This document shows, piece after piece, positions 42,527 to 51,688 of a DNA stretch of 62,643 bases (the stretch's first letter is position 1; each line of letters opens with the position of its first letter). Position numbers and translations under genes: made by a program. Where the stretch lies: assembly GCA_022823235.1 (NCBI GenBank), contig JAJDXO010000037.1, positions 1-62,643 on the forward strand, read 5' to 3'. The stretch is from Rhodospirillales bacterium (GTDB lineage Bacteria > Pseudomonadota > Alphaproteobacteria > Rhodospirillales > UBA2165). Below the pieces are notes generated by a model. The model was not told the origin of the DNA, did no database searches, and saw only the letters and a list, made by a program, of their open reading frames with translations.

Positions 42527-43633
42527 TCAGAGTGCGGGTTTGTAGCCCTGAGGGGGCCACCATTTATCGAAATCGTTCGGTTTGGGAAGACCGAGATCCT
42601 GAGCCGTTTTCTTGGCAAGCCCAAGCTGATTGAATAGCGACGCTCTTTGAGTTTCGAGAAGAGCTGCTTTCTTATCGATCGCCTCACCGGAAACGACGGT
42701 TTCCTGCATAAAGCGATCCTTGAGCATTTTCTGAAAACTGTCCGAGGCGACAGCCTTGGCGACAGCGCTTTCAATCGTCTTCAAAATAGGAGTGGGCGTG
42801 TTTCGCCGCAATCCGATGTTGTACATACCGCCGAACGGCGCGCTGGCGCCCGCGGAAGGTACATATTTTGAAATCGGTTCGAGCGATGTCTTTGCATCGA
42901 CCTTGACGGGTTTTGCGGTAAACGTGGCGAGATGACGAAGCTTTCCGGATTTCACGAACTGGATTTGTTCGTGCAGCCCGCTGCCCGCGATGTCTACTTC
43001 CTTTTGAAGGGCGGCCAGCGTTGCCGGAGCGCCACCGTCAAAGGGGACATTCGTAAACTTGAATCCCGCCATGAAGGCGACAATCGCAATCGCTTCATGC
43101 CACAATCCGCCAACGCCGTCGGTTGAAACCCGAAGCTTCCCGGGATTTGCTTTGGCGTAATCGATTACGTCCTGGAAAGTCTTGAATTGAGAATCCGGGT
43201 GGGTCGCCCAACTTGCAAGAGATGTAGCCGACTGGAAAAACTGAAAGTCTTTCCAGCTTAGGTGATTGTCGATTCCCTGAATACGCGGGTAGTCGAGAAA
43301 TCCTCCCGCCCCAAGCCACGTATGCCCGTCAGCGGGTTTACTTGCCACGTGTTTTGTTGCGATCGACCCAAGCGCACCGGTCATGTTGATGGCCGAAATA
43401 CGCTGTCCCAGAATCGGCTCCATTGCCTTCAGCAGCGTCCGGGTAACCGTGTCGGTACCGCCGCCTGCGCCAAATTGAATTACTGCTTGGATCGGTCTCT
43501 TCGGCTTCCACATCTCCGCCGCTAGGGCTTGACGGGCCGCAAAGCTCCCCAAAAGGGAGCCGGCGACACCGGCTGCGCCGGAATACATTAGAAACTCACG
43601 ACGTCCGAATTTTGTAATTGCGTCCTTTGTCAT
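42527..43633 (-). CDS. tctC: TctC-type substrate-binding protein with Tat signal (TTT system 2)
   Basis: A 368-residue binding protein. ATG 43633 gives a twin-arginine signal: GRREFLMYSGAAGVAGSLLG with Arg11-Arg12, hydrophobic region and ARQALA cleavage site. The mature protein has PIQAVIQFGAGGGTDTVTR and ASKPADGHTWLG, as in the family. Tat export implies folding or cofactor loading before secretion, which is uncommon for this family (system 1 uses Sec). An upstream in-frame extension is open but lacks family similarity. The 5' region contains a duplicated 12-mer at 43653-43676. Confidence 0.9.
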   Translation of the reverse strand: MTKDAITKFGRREFLMYSGAAGVAGSLLGSFAARQALAAEMWKPKRPIQAVIQFGAGGGTDTVTRTLLKAMEPILGQRISAINMTGALGSIATKHVASKPADGHTWLGAGGFLDYPRIQGIDNHLSWKDFQFFQSATSLASWATHPDSQFKTFQDVIDYAKANPGKLRVSTDGVGGLWHEAIAIVAFMAGFKFTNVPFDGGAPATLAALQKEVDIAGSGLHEQIQFVKSGKLRHLATFTAKPVKVDAKTSLEPISKYVPSAGASAPFGGMYNIGLRRNTPTPILKTIESAVAKAVASDSFQKMLKDRFMQETVVSGEAIDKKAALLETQRASLFNQLGLAKKTAQDLGLPKPNDFDKWWPPQGYKPAL

Positions 43634-43652
43634 GATGAATCCCCCTGTCATA

Positions 43653-43676
43653 ACAATATTGATGACAATATTGATG
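43653..43676. repeat. Tandem 12-bp repeat before tctC
   Basis: ACAATATTGATG occurs twice in direct succession (43653-43664 and 43665-43676), 20 bases upstream of the tctC start. Each unit holds the palindrome AATATT. It may be a regulator site in the 5' leader. Confidence 0.55.
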
Positions 43677-43877
43677 GATCGAATTTTTTTGTTTTCTTTC
43701 TCTCCCTGTTGAGGCGCTTTTAATTGTTGTTGGCGCGCACGGCCGTCTGCCCATCGACGGGCCGGCCCAGGGAGGGGAAACCCCAAAATAGTCTAGCATC
43801 ATCCGGACTAAGTCGTCAATTGACGGCAAATAACGGTAGTGTCTCGGTTCGGGTCAAATCGGGGGCCGGCGGGAAGC

Positions 43878-45440
43878 TCACCTGGCGGTGAAATGGCCGT
43901 GAATTGCCCCGGCGGCGGCATGGGCGGCGAGCAAGGCGCCTTCCTGCCAGCCGGGCAGCGCGGTTACCTGGTCACCGGCGAAATGGAACGGTCCGTCGCC
44001 CCGGCGCAGCGCCGCCGCGGCGTCCGGGTTGCGGCGCGGCCACCCGCCCTTCTGGAAGGGCACGTTGAGCCAGGCGCGGCTGATCCCGCACTCCATCTCG
44101 CCGGCGTATCCCGGATGCAGGGGGGCGCCTTCGGCCAGTGCCGCCCGCAGGCGCTCCGGCCCGGACATGGCGGAATAGCGCAACCCCGGCTTCCGGCTCC
44201 AGATATAGGCGCCGACCAGCACGCCCTTGGGCCGGTGATAGCCGTTGCACGGATACCAGATCTGGGTGATGTCGTTGTCGGTCCAGGAAATGCCCCCGTA
44301 AATCGCCGCATCCTCCTCCCAGAAACGCCGCTTCGCCTGAAAGGCGACCTTCACCGCCTCGACGAATTCGAGGGAGCCGAGCGCCGCCCGCGTCTCGGGC
44401 GAAAAATCGTTCGGGATGTCCTTCAGCACGGGCGCGGGGATCGTGCAAATCGCATAGTCCGCCAGGGTCTCCCGCTCCGCCCCGTCCGGACCGCGCCAGA
44501 CGATCCGGACCCCGTCGCCCCGCCGGCGGATCTGCTCGACCACGCTGCCGTATTGCACAAGCCGGCCGACCCGCTCCGCGAACGCGCGCGGAATCGCGTC
44601 CATACCGCCGACGGGCTGGAACAGGGTCGGGTTCTGGTTGAGGAAGTGGGAGAAATGGAGCTTGTATTGCCAGAAGTCCGCGCCCAGCAACTCGCCGAAA
44701 TCGAGACTGTCTTCCACCTCGCCGGCCGCCATTCCGGCGTGTATCTCCGAGCCCCCATATCCGGCGCGGTTCGTCCCGGCATAGCTGAGATCGTCCTTCA
44801 GACCGCCGAAACTCTTGAGCATGGCGCGCACGCTCTCCTTGTCGTCCGCGGTCAGCTCCTCGTCCAGCGCGCCCCGGTTCACCGCCTTGGCCAGCAGTTC
44901 CGCCACATAGCCGCGCATGTCGGTCAGCACCCGCCGTCCGGCGACGGGCCTGCCGCCGAAGCGCTCCCGGTTATGGAAGAAGGCGGCCCGGTTGTCGTTG
45001 GTGAAGACTTCGAGATCGATGCCGAAGGCCTTGCAATATCCAAGGACGGTGCGGTGGTGGTAGGGAATGCGGGCCGGGCCGAGATTGGCGTAGAGGTGGT
45101 CTTCCCGGTCGAAGCAGACCTCCTGGCGCATTCCCCGTTCGGTCAGCACGTCGCCGCCGCGCACGGTCAGGTTGCGCCCGCCGGGCCGTCCCGATGCCTC
45201 CAGCACCGTGCAGCGCCAGCCGGCCCTGGACATCTCCCACGCCGCCGCGAGGCCCGAAAGGCCCGCGCCCAGAATGACCACCCGGCCGCCCTCGCCCGAC
45301 CCGGGCGGCAGATCCAGCGCCGCCGCGTGGGCGGCGCCCGGCCCCAGCAATCCAAGCGCATCCATGGTGCGATAGACCGCCGCCGATCCGGCGGCGGTGC
45401 CGATCGCGCGCAGCAGCGTGCGTCTCGTAGGCTTGTGCAT
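43878..45440 (-). CDS. Flavin monoamine oxidase family protein, Tat-exported
   Basis: A 520-residue FAD enzyme. ATG 45440 (after GGGGAGT) gives a twin-arginine signal: TRRTLLRAIGTAAGSAAVY, then hydrophobic residues to AHAAA. The FAD motif VVILGAGLSGLAAAWEMSRAG with the conserved E and RPGGR follows at about 54-86, and the C-terminal FHFAGDQVTALPGWQEGALL near the end completes the FAD fold. Such enzymes oxidise primary or secondary amines, amino acids or polyamines to imines and H2O2, here in the periplasm. Its 266-base upstream region (45441-45706) contains no gene, only the palindrome TTAACGTTAA (45645-45654). Confidence 0.88.
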   Translation of the reverse strand: MHKPTRRTLLRAIGTAAGSAAVYRTMDALGLLGPGAAHAAALDLPPGSGEGGRVVILGAGLSGLAAAWEMSRAGWRCTVLEASGRPGGRNLTVRGGDVLTERGMRQEVCFDREDHLYANLGPARIPYHHRTVLGYCKAFGIDLEVFTNDNRAAFFHNRERFGGRPVAGRRVLTDMRGYVAELLAKAVNRGALDEELTADDKESVRAMLKSFGGLKDDLSYAGTNRAGYGGSEIHAGMAAGEVEDSLDFGELLGADFWQYKLHFSHFLNQNPTLFQPVGGMDAIPRAFAERVGRLVQYGSVVEQIRRRGDGVRIVWRGPDGAERETLADYAICTIPAPVLKDIPNDFSPETRAALGSLEFVEAVKVAFQAKRRFWEEDAAIYGGISWTDNDITQIWYPCNGYHRPKGVLVGAYIWSRKPGLRYSAMSGPERLRAALAEGAPLHPGYAGEMECGISRAWLNVPFQKGGWPRRNPDAAAALRRGDGPFHFAGDQVTALPGWQEGALLAAHAAAGAIHGHFTAR

Positions 45441-45706
45441 CTTATGACTCCCCCTCAATTCGTTCCTGTCCCTCCGCGGAACACGCCGCACCCCTCCGCG
45501 GCGCCCGCATGCTCGATGAGCGCCCCCTGTTGCGGCCCTGCGCGCGGCGCTCCGGGGCATGCGGAACGCACACGGGACAAACACAGGCAATGATTGCAGA
45601 GGCTTGGCCGCAATACAATGCGCACCATGGGTTTCCATCACACGTTAACGTTAAGCCCCGTCCGGCGCGGTTCGGCTCGGAATGCAAACGGACGTTCAGG
45701 GAGGGG

Positions 45707-46564
45707 CTAGGGGCTGCTTTCGGCCTTTTTCAGAAAGGCCGTGAGTATCTCGGCAAGCCGCGGCTCCGCGTCACGCCATTCCTGAACGTCCCAATTCTGC
45801 AGCAATTGGTCCTCGGGCAGAAGTCTGACCACGCCTTCGTGCAATTCGCTGTTGGGCAAAAGGTTCGCCGCTTTTCGCGCCGTCTCCGGGGTATGGACAA
45901 CGTCGTTCCCCGCGACCAGGCAGACGGGGCAACTTATCGCATTGAGTTGCTCCTCCGTGGCCCCGACGATAGGCAGCGAAGCCGATTTCAGGAAGGCCTC
46001 ACGCCAAATTTCCATCGCCTCGATGAAGGCGTCGACGTCCGTCCCCAGGATGTATTCCCGGTTTGACGGCCGAGCCGCGATTAGTTCGGCGAAATGCTCG
46101 GATTCAGCGACAGCTTCCATGCCGCCCTCCCTCGCAAGCTTCATGTACTGGCCGTAGTAGTTCTGGGACAGCCGGTCGACGGCGTGCCGGCCGCCGGTCA
46201 CCCGCCAGAGCAGAAGGCCCGAAAGCGCTTCCGGATGACGGATGGCAAACAGGATGGCGAGCCGTGCGCCCGAGGAGGAACCGCCGACATAGAGTTTTTC
46301 CTCACCCACGTAATCGGCCAGGGCATACAGGTCATCGGCCCAGAGCGCGTACTCGGACTCCGAGCCGCCGAAAACCACATCCGACCTGCCGCAATTGCGG
46401 CGGTCGTGGAGCAGCACGCGATAGCCGTGGGCGGCGATGGCTTTCGACAGATCAACGAGTTCGTCGTAGGGCCGGCGGCTGCCCGGCGTCAACGCAACAA
46501 GCGGCCCGCCATCGCCGATGATTTCGTAATTGATGTGAACTCCCCGGATATTGGCTTCAGGCAT
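45707..46564 (-). CDS. Alpha/beta-fold hydrolase
   Basis: A 285-residue hydrolase. The oxyanion region is ALTPGSRRPYDELV, the nucleophile elbow is G-G-S-S-S-G-A (YVGGSSSGARLAILFA), and the acid/His end lies in LVAGNDVVHTPETA and the LHEGV-to-DQLLQ region. The nucleophile elbow has Ser where Gly-x-Ser-x-Gly is usual (GGSSSG), still fitting. The ATG lies at 46564. Enzymes of this shape hydrolyse esters, lactones or C-C bonds. It belongs to a leftward run with the CMD-family and LLM genes. Confidence 0.87.
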   Translation of the reverse strand: MPEANIRGVHINYEIIGDGGPLVALTPGSRRPYDELVDLSKAIAAHGYRVLLHDRRNCGRSDVVFGGSESEYALWADDLYALADYVGEEKLYVGGSSSGARLAILFAIRHPEALSGLLLWRVTGGRHAVDRLSQNYYGQYMKLAREGGMEAVAESEHFAELIAARPSNREYILGTDVDAFIEAMEIWREAFLKSASLPIVGATEEQLNAISCPVCLVAGNDVVHTPETARKAANLLPNSELHEGVVRLLPEDQLLQNWDVQEWRDAEPRLAEILTAFLKKAESSP

Positions 46565-46654
46565 ATTCGTAATCCTTCAAGTTGATCGGTTCGGAAGCCG
46601 ACGACCCCCCGGCTGCAAATTACATTGAGCTGGTCAGTGGTGCTGCTCCTTACG

Positions 46655-47200
46655 CTAAGGTTTCAGCGGCAATTCCCCGTCGGGAAGTATTTCGAAACAA
46701 TTGAGTACCATGGCGACGTAATTGTAGTAGCCGAGAACGCCGATCAGTTCGACCAACCCCTGTTCACCGAGTTCGTCCAATGCGGCCTGATAGGTACCGT
46801 CGCTGACCCGGTGATTGTCCATCAGCTCCATGGCCAGGTCATAGACGACTTCCTCGTCGCGGTTGACGAAGTGAGGGCGCTCCCGCGCTTCAATGGCATC
46901 GGCGATCGCCGGATCGAGACCGGCCTTCAGCGCCAGCGGATGGTGGGCCCACCATTCGATCTGCGCGGTCCATCTCCTGGACACCAGCAGAATGGTGAAT
47001 TCGGTGATCCGGTCGGGAAGGCAGGAAGAGAAGCGCAGGAAGGCGCCGACCTTCTGGCTGAGGTCGCCGAGTTCCGGACTGCGAAACCAAGGGATCATCG
47101 GCCCCGCGATACGCCCGCGCGGCCCGGACATGATGTTGTCGTACATTTCCTTCTGAGCTGGGGTCATCTGCTCAAGGGGGATCGGCTCCATCCGTGCCAT
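46655..47200 (-). CDS. Carboxymuconolactone decarboxylase (CMD) family protein
   Basis: A 181-residue all-helical protein. LIGVLGYYNYVAMVLNCFEI at the C-terminus and the central segment LPDRITEFTILLVSRRWTAQIEWWAHHPLALKAGL are the CMD family pattern. The AhpD-type CxxC is not present, so peroxidase activity is unlikely. Relatives are often found in catabolic operons for aromatic or terpenoid acids. It sits between the hydrolase and the LLM monooxygenase genes. Confidence 0.86.
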   Translation of the reverse strand: MARMEPIPLEQMTPAQKEMYDNIMSGPRGRIAGPMIPWFRSPELGDLSQKVGAFLRFSSCLPDRITEFTILLVSRRWTAQIEWWAHHPLALKAGLDPAIADAIEARERPHFVNRDEEVVYDLAMELMDNHRVSDGTYQAALDELGEQGLVELIGVLGYYNYVAMVLNCFEILPDGELPLKP

Positions 47201-47250
47201 TTAAGGGCTCCTTCCTGTCCTGAATTGCCGGTCGTTTTCGAATTTCATGC

Positions 47251-48339
47251 CTAAAAGGGCTCGTGATCCCTCAACGCCGGTATAACCTGTTCACCGAACA
47301 GCCGGATCGACCGCATGAGATCTTCCTCCTCCAAATCGGAAAAATTGAACTCACCCATGAAGGAATTGAACATGCCTGTCGTCGATGCCTCCTTGAGTTT
47401 TCGGGCGACGGTTTCGGGCGAACCGATGAAGACGATATCATTGTCGATCAGGTAGTCCGCATCGAAGATCTTCAGACGGGTTTCGATGGTCTTCAGGTCG
47501 CCGCGCCGGCGGTAGGCGTCGACATATTTTTCGAGCAGCTCTTCGAATGTTTCATCGCCTTCCCGCGGCGGCAGGAAGCCGGCGTAGGCGCGGGCGGACC
47601 TCGCCTTGGCGACCTCCAATGCTTTTTCATCGGTTTCATCGACATAGACCAATGTCGAATAGGCGATATTGGGCTTGTGGTCCCAACCGGCCTTTTTCCA
47701 ATCGGCAACGAACTTCTCGTAGACCGGCCGGGCGAGGTGACGCGGAAACACCAGAAAATAACCGGAATGAATGCCGTTTCGGGCGCAAAACTCGAGGGTT
47801 TTCTCGTCACGGCTCTGCATCCACAAAGGCGGGTGTGGTTGCTGCGCAGGCTGCACGGATATCAAAGCGTCGTCGGTATGGTAGTTCTCGCCATGATATG
47901 AAAAGGGCTGCTGCCCGCCGTAGGCCGTCCGCAGATAATCGACGAACTCCAATGTCGGTGATTTCCGGTCCTCCCAACTCTCGCCGAATGGTTCGAAATA
48001 GGCCGGGTTGATGCCGGGAACGAGACCGATTTCCAAGCGGCCGCCGAGCATCTGGTCGGCAATCGCGATTTCCTCGACCAGCCTGAGCGGGTTATAGAGC
48101 CCAACGATGTAGCCCATGGCGCCGATGCGGATATTCTTTGTTTTGGCGCCGGCGGCGGCGGTGAAAAGACTGGGCGCGGACATCCAGCTTTCATCCGGCC
48201 TGAAGTGATGTTCGACGCAAAAGGCATAATCAAAACCCAGTTCGTCGCAAAGCTGGATTTCCCGCCATTCCTGCTCATAGCGTTGATGGGGGCTCATGCC
48301 CGCCTTGTTCCAGACATGGGAAAAATGCGCAAACTTCAT
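47251..48339 (-). CDS. LLM class (luciferase-like) flavin monooxygenase
   Basis: A 362-residue TIM-barrel flavoprotein. The pattern is FDYAFCVEHHFRPDESWMSAPSLF, IRIGAMGYIVGLYNPLRLVEE and GRLEIGLVPG, followed by a PPLWMQSRDEKTLEFCARNG segment. Members use reduced FMN or F420 to oxygenate long-chain aldehydes, alkanes, sulfonates or terpene-like ketones. It is the first gene of the leftward run with CMD and hydrolase, which would allow oxygenation to an ester or lactone followed by hydrolysis. Confidence 0.88.
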   Translation of the reverse strand: MKFAHFSHVWNKAGMSPHQRYEQEWREIQLCDELGFDYAFCVEHHFRPDESWMSAPSLFTAAAGAKTKNIRIGAMGYIVGLYNPLRLVEEIAIADQMLGGRLEIGLVPGINPAYFEPFGESWEDRKSPTLEFVDYLRTAYGGQQPFSYHGENYHTDDALISVQPAQQPHPPLWMQSRDEKTLEFCARNGIHSGYFLVFPRHLARPVYEKFVADWKKAGWDHKPNIAYSTLVYVDETDEKALEVAKARSARAYAGFLPPREGDETFEELLEKYVDAYRRRGDLKTIETRLKIFDADYLIDNDIVFIGSPETVARKLKEASTTGMFNSFMGEFNFSDLEEEDLMRSIRLFGEQVIPALRDHEPF

Positions 48340-48540
48340 GGACGGTGTTCCGGTTCAGGTTTCTGGCTCAGCTCACCCGGCCATTCAGCCGGCCGGCGAT
48401 CTCGGGCGAGTCCTCGCTGTAGCGATAAGCCCGGAAGACAAAGTAGCAGGTGGCGGCGGGATCGAGACTGCACCCTTCGAGCTTGTCCGGCAATGTGTAC
48501 GTTGCATCGGGTGCCTTCGTGTGTATATATTTGCGCACGT

Positions 48541-48585
48541 TGAGCGACAGCCCGGAGCATCGCCAAGCGGGTGGGCTGGAACTGA
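48541..48585 (+). pseudogene. Possible hicA C-terminal relic
   Basis: Just upstream of hicB one frame reads ATARSIAKRVGWN and then stops at TGA 48583-48585. This resembles the (G)TARSIAK-x-x-GW ending of HicA toxins. Upstream of it the frame is closed by a stop (48541-48543) and no HicA double-stranded-RNA-binding fold is found. The match is short, so it could be chance. Confidence 0.3.
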
Positions 48586-48595
48586 GGAGACAGCC

Positions 48596-48985
48596 ATGCA
48601 CTACGTCGCCGTCATCGACAAGGACCCCGGCAGCGCCTACGGGGTCCGGTTTCCGGAGGTGCCTGGATGCTATTCGGCCGCCGACAGCTTCGATGACATC
48701 GTTCCCAACGCAATCGAGGCGTTGAGCTTGTTCTTCGAGGATGGTGCGCCGGTGCCGCCGCGCGGCATCGAAGCGGTGCGCGAGCAAGTTGCCGAGAGCA
48801 TCGCGGAGGGCGCGGTGCTGATGATGATTCCCTATGTGCGGGACCGGAAACGGGTCGTGCGGGTGAATCTGAGCCTGGAGAAGGGGTTCCTTGATACCCT
48901 TGACGAGGCAGCGCGCATGCGTGGCATGACGCGCTCCGCATTCGTTGAGAAAGCAGCCACGCGGGAGATACTCGATCCTGCCTGA
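48596..48985 (+). CDS. hicB: HicB-family antitoxin
   Basis: A 129-residue protein from ATG 48596 (GAGGAGA upstream). The N-terminal part (MHYVAVIDKDPGSAYGVRFPEVPGCYSAAD, then EALSLFFEDG) is the HicB partial RNase H fold, and the C-terminal part (VRVNLSLEKGFLDTLDEAARMRGMTRSAFVEKAATREI) is a ribbon-helix-helix DNA-binding domain. It would neutralise HicA mRNA interferase and repress the operon, but no intact hicA is nearby, so it is an orphan copy or serves as a simple regulator. Confidence 0.87.
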   Translation: MHYVAVIDKDPGSAYGVRFPEVPGCYSAADSFDDIVPNAIEALSLFFEDGAPVPPRGIEAVREQVAESIAEGAVLMMIPYVRDRKRVVRVNLSLEKGFLDTLDEAARMRGMTRSAFVEKAATREILDPA

Positions 48986-49334
48986 AACGGGCGCAGCCAT
49001 TGGCCGGCGTACCCAAGCGAGGCGGTGCCGTTGCCGTCTGCCGCCATGCACTGGCCGACGATGGTGCAACAGGCGCCGCAGTCTAAATCAAGGCGACCGC
49101 TCAAACAGTCGCAAAGGTGCCCGGCCATGACGCATTTTTTATAGGCCGTCATGCCCGGACTTGATCCGGGCATCCACGTTTCGATGCACGATACACGTGG
49201 ATGGCCGGGTCCTTGCCCGGCCATGACGCGATTATTGTTATGTTATCGTCATGCCCGGGTCGGTCAATTCGTCCGAATTGACCTTACACGACGCAATTAT
49301 TTTAAGGCTCAGCCCCTCTCCCTCCGGTGCCGGC
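48986..49334. other. Gene-free stretch after hicB
   Basis: About 350 bases before the convergent molybdenum hydroxylase gene. It consists mainly of the palindromic repeat at 49146-49260. I see no gene. Confidence 0.5.
49146..49260. repeat. Alphaproteobacterial palindromic (REP-like) repeat
   Basis: Three hairpins follow each other: ATGCCCGGA/TCCGGGCAT (49151-49173), CCACGT/ACGTGG around it, and ATGGCCGGG/CCCGGCCAT (49201-49224), followed by a partial third unit GTCATGCCCGG (49248-49258). Repeats built from GTCATGCCCGG and GGCCGGGT are widespread intergenic elements in alphaproteobacteria. It sits in a convergent intergenic region. Confidence 0.75.
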
Positions 49335-51671
49335 CTACTCCGCCGCTTCCGCCGGCGCGGCCTCGTCGAGGGCCTTCAAGACCTTGGGCGGCGACATGGG
49401 ATGGTCGAGAAGCCGCACGCCCACCGCGTCATGGATCGCGTTGGAGATCGCCGCCAGCGGCGGGATGATCGGCACCTCGCCGATCCCGCGCACCCCGTAG
49501 GGATGATCGGGGTTCGGCACCTCGACGATATGGGTGTTGATCATCGGAACGTCGGAGGCCACCGGCACCCGGTAATCGAGGAAGCCCGGGTTCTCCATGG
49601 TGCCCTTGTCCGAGTAGATGTACTCCTCGTTCAGGGCCATGCCGATTCCCTGCACCGCGCCGCCCTGGAACTGGCCCTCGATAAAGGCCGGATAAACCGC
49701 CTTGCCGGCGTCCTGGAAGATTGAATAGCGCAATACCTTCACCAGGCCGGTCTGCCGGTCCACGTCGACGTCGACCAGGTGGGTGCCGAAGCCGGGGCCG
49801 CCCATGGCGACGTTGATCTCCGCATGGCCGGCGATGGTGCCGCCGAACCAGGTCGCTTCCCGGCAAAGCTGGGCGAGCGACAGAGGCTCGAAGTCGCCCA
49901 CATTGGCCGATGCGGGGCGGGCATGGCCGTTCTCCCACACCACCTGGTCGGTCTCCACCTCCCATTTGCGGGCGGCGATCTCGCAGGCCCGGTGAATGGC
50001 GTCGCGGGTCGCCTTGACGACCGCCATGGAGCCGGCCGCCGTACCGCGGCTGCCGGCGGTCATGAAATTGAAACCGAGCGCGCTGGTGTCGCCCACCTGG
50101 GTGCGCACCTTCTCGAACGGAATCCCCAGTTCCTCGGCGACGATCATGGCGAACGCCGAGCGCATGCCGCCGGTCACGTCGACGGTGCCGAAGATCAGGC
50201 TCGCCGTGCCGTCCTCGGAGATATTGATGGTCGCCGAGGTGTCGTTGCCGATGGTGAACCAGAACCCCGACGCGATGCCCCGTCCCTGGTTGGGGCCGAG
50301 GGGCTCATTCATGTGCGGAGACGCCTTGGCCGCTTCGAGGGTTTCGATATAGCCGATCTGGCCCAGGGGCGGGCCGAAATGGGTCTGGGTGCCTTGCTTG
50401 GCGGCATTTTTCAGCCGGAAATCGATGGGATCCATGCCGCACTGGCGGGCGAGATCGTCGATGGCGGTCTCGACGGCGAAGGCGATCATCGGCGCGCCCG
50501 GCGCCCGGTAGGCCGCGACCTTGGGCCGGTTGCAGACCACGTCGTGGCCGACCACCAGCACGTTCTCCAGATCATACCGCGTAAAGACGGTGATCGAAGC
50601 GAGAGGCAGGGACGATCCCGGGAAGGCGCCGGCCTGGTAGTTGAGCTCGGCCTGGGCGGCGGTAATCCGCCCGTCCCTGGTGCAGCCCATCCTGACCTTG
50701 CAATTTGTGCCCGAGGTGGGGCCGGTGGCGCGGAACACCTCGTCCCGGGTCATGACCATCTTCACCGGCCGGTTGGCCATGCGGGACAGTTGCGCCGCCA
50801 GCGGTTCGAGATAGACGTTGTTCTTGCCGCCGAAACCGCCGCCGAGCTCCGCCGGCACGACCTTGATCTTGGAGATGTCCATTTTCAGCAGTTTGGCGAG
50901 CTGGGCGCGGAACACGTGGTGGCCCTGGGTCCCCGTATAGACCTCGATGGTGCCGCCCTCGGTGAAGTTGGCGACGCTCGCCTGGGGCTCGATGTAGCCC
51001 TGATGGGCCGCCTTGGTGTTGCTCTCGTGTTCGACGATGAAGTCGGCCTGCTTGAATCCTTCCTCGATGTCGCCGAGCCTGCTTTCCATCCGGGTTGCGA
51101 TGTTGGATTTCTTCGACGGGTCGGGCTCGATCCCGGCCCCCTTGGTGAACAGCTCTTCGTGCAGCAGCGGCGCGTCGTCCTTCATGGCGTCCCGCACATC
51201 GATGACGTGGGGCAGCACCTCGTAGTCGACCTTGATCAGCTTCATCGCCTCCTTGGCGATGGACTCGCTCAATGCCGCGACGGCGGCCACCGGATGACCG
51301 TCATAGAGCGCCTTCTCGCGGGCCATCATGTTGCGGGTGACGTCCCGGAAATTGACCATGAGCTCGCCGGAGGCGGCGTGCTCGACCTCCATGTCGGGAA
51401 AATCGTCGCGGGTGACGACGGCTTTCACGCCCGGCAGCTTCTCGGCCTCGGACGTGTCGATGGATTTGATGATTGCGTGAGCGTGGGGGCTCCGCAGCAC
51501 CTTGCCGATCAACTGGCCCGGCAGATTGTAATCGGCGGCGTAGCGCGCCCGGCCGGTGACCTTGTCGATGGCGTCGGAGCGGTCCGCCGGATTGGGGCGG
51601 CCGCCGACGACCTTGTTGTCCTTTTCCTCATACGGAATTTTGGTGGCGTAGGGTGAGGGCTTCATTCCCAT
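49335..51671 (-). CDS. Molybdenum hydroxylase large subunit (xanthine dehydrogenase/CoxL family)
   Basis: A 778-residue molybdopterin-binding protein. It has LPGQLIGKVLRSPHAHAII at the N-terminus, the GGGFGGKNNVYLEPLAAQL loop, YRAPGAPMIAFAVETAIDDLA and, near the C-terminus, VRGIGEVPIIPP with the conserved catalytic Glu. It lacks the AYRCSFR motif of true CO dehydrogenase, so it is an uncharacterised hydroxylase, likely acting on an N-heterocycle, aldehyde or similar. It is the last gene of the M-S-L order unit with the FAD and 2Fe-2S subunits. Confidence 0.9.
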   Translation of the reverse strand: MGMKPSPYATKIPYEEKDNKVVGGRPNPADRSDAIDKVTGRARYAADYNLPGQLIGKVLRSPHAHAIIKSIDTSEAEKLPGVKAVVTRDDFPDMEVEHAASGELMVNFRDVTRNMMAREKALYDGHPVAAVAALSESIAKEAMKLIKVDYEVLPHVIDVRDAMKDDAPLLHEELFTKGAGIEPDPSKKSNIATRMESRLGDIEEGFKQADFIVEHESNTKAAHQGYIEPQASVANFTEGGTIEVYTGTQGHHVFRAQLAKLLKMDISKIKVVPAELGGGFGGKNNVYLEPLAAQLSRMANRPVKMVMTRDEVFRATGPTSGTNCKVRMGCTRDGRITAAQAELNYQAGAFPGSSLPLASITVFTRYDLENVLVVGHDVVCNRPKVAAYRAPGAPMIAFAVETAIDDLARQCGMDPIDFRLKNAAKQGTQTHFGPPLGQIGYIETLEAAKASPHMNEPLGPNQGRGIASGFWFTIGNDTSATINISEDGTASLIFGTVDVTGGMRSAFAMIVAEELGIPFEKVRTQVGDTSALGFNFMTAGSRGTAAGSMAVVKATRDAIHRACEIAARKWEVETDQVVWENGHARPASANVGDFEPLSLAQLCREATWFGGTIAGHAEINVAMGGPGFGTHLVDVDVDRQTGLVKVLRYSIFQDAGKAVYPAFIEGQFQGGAVQGIGMALNEEYIYSDKGTMENPGFLDYRVPVASDVPMINTHIVEVPNPDHPYGVRGIGEVPIIPPLAAISNAIHDAVGVRLLDHPMSPPKVLKALDEAAPAEAAE

Positions 51672-51688
51672 GGATCAGGCTCCTCTCA

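Noticed and set aside
43839-45593. A 584-codon open frame on the plus strand
   Set aside because: It is antisense to the flavin amine oxidase, which has a Tat signal and FAD motifs. The plus frame has no ribosome site or recognisable domain.
49779-51656. A 625-codon open frame on the plus strand
   Set aside because: It lies wholly opposite the molybdenum hydroxylase gene, whose motifs are complete. The translation is rich in Gly, Asp, Ala and Val with no family resemblance; high GC gives long antisense frames.
49335-51671. Calling the large subunit carbon monoxide dehydrogenase
   Set aside because: The CO dehydrogenase active-site motif AYRCSFR is missing; it has YRAPGAP, as in other molybdenum hydroxylases.
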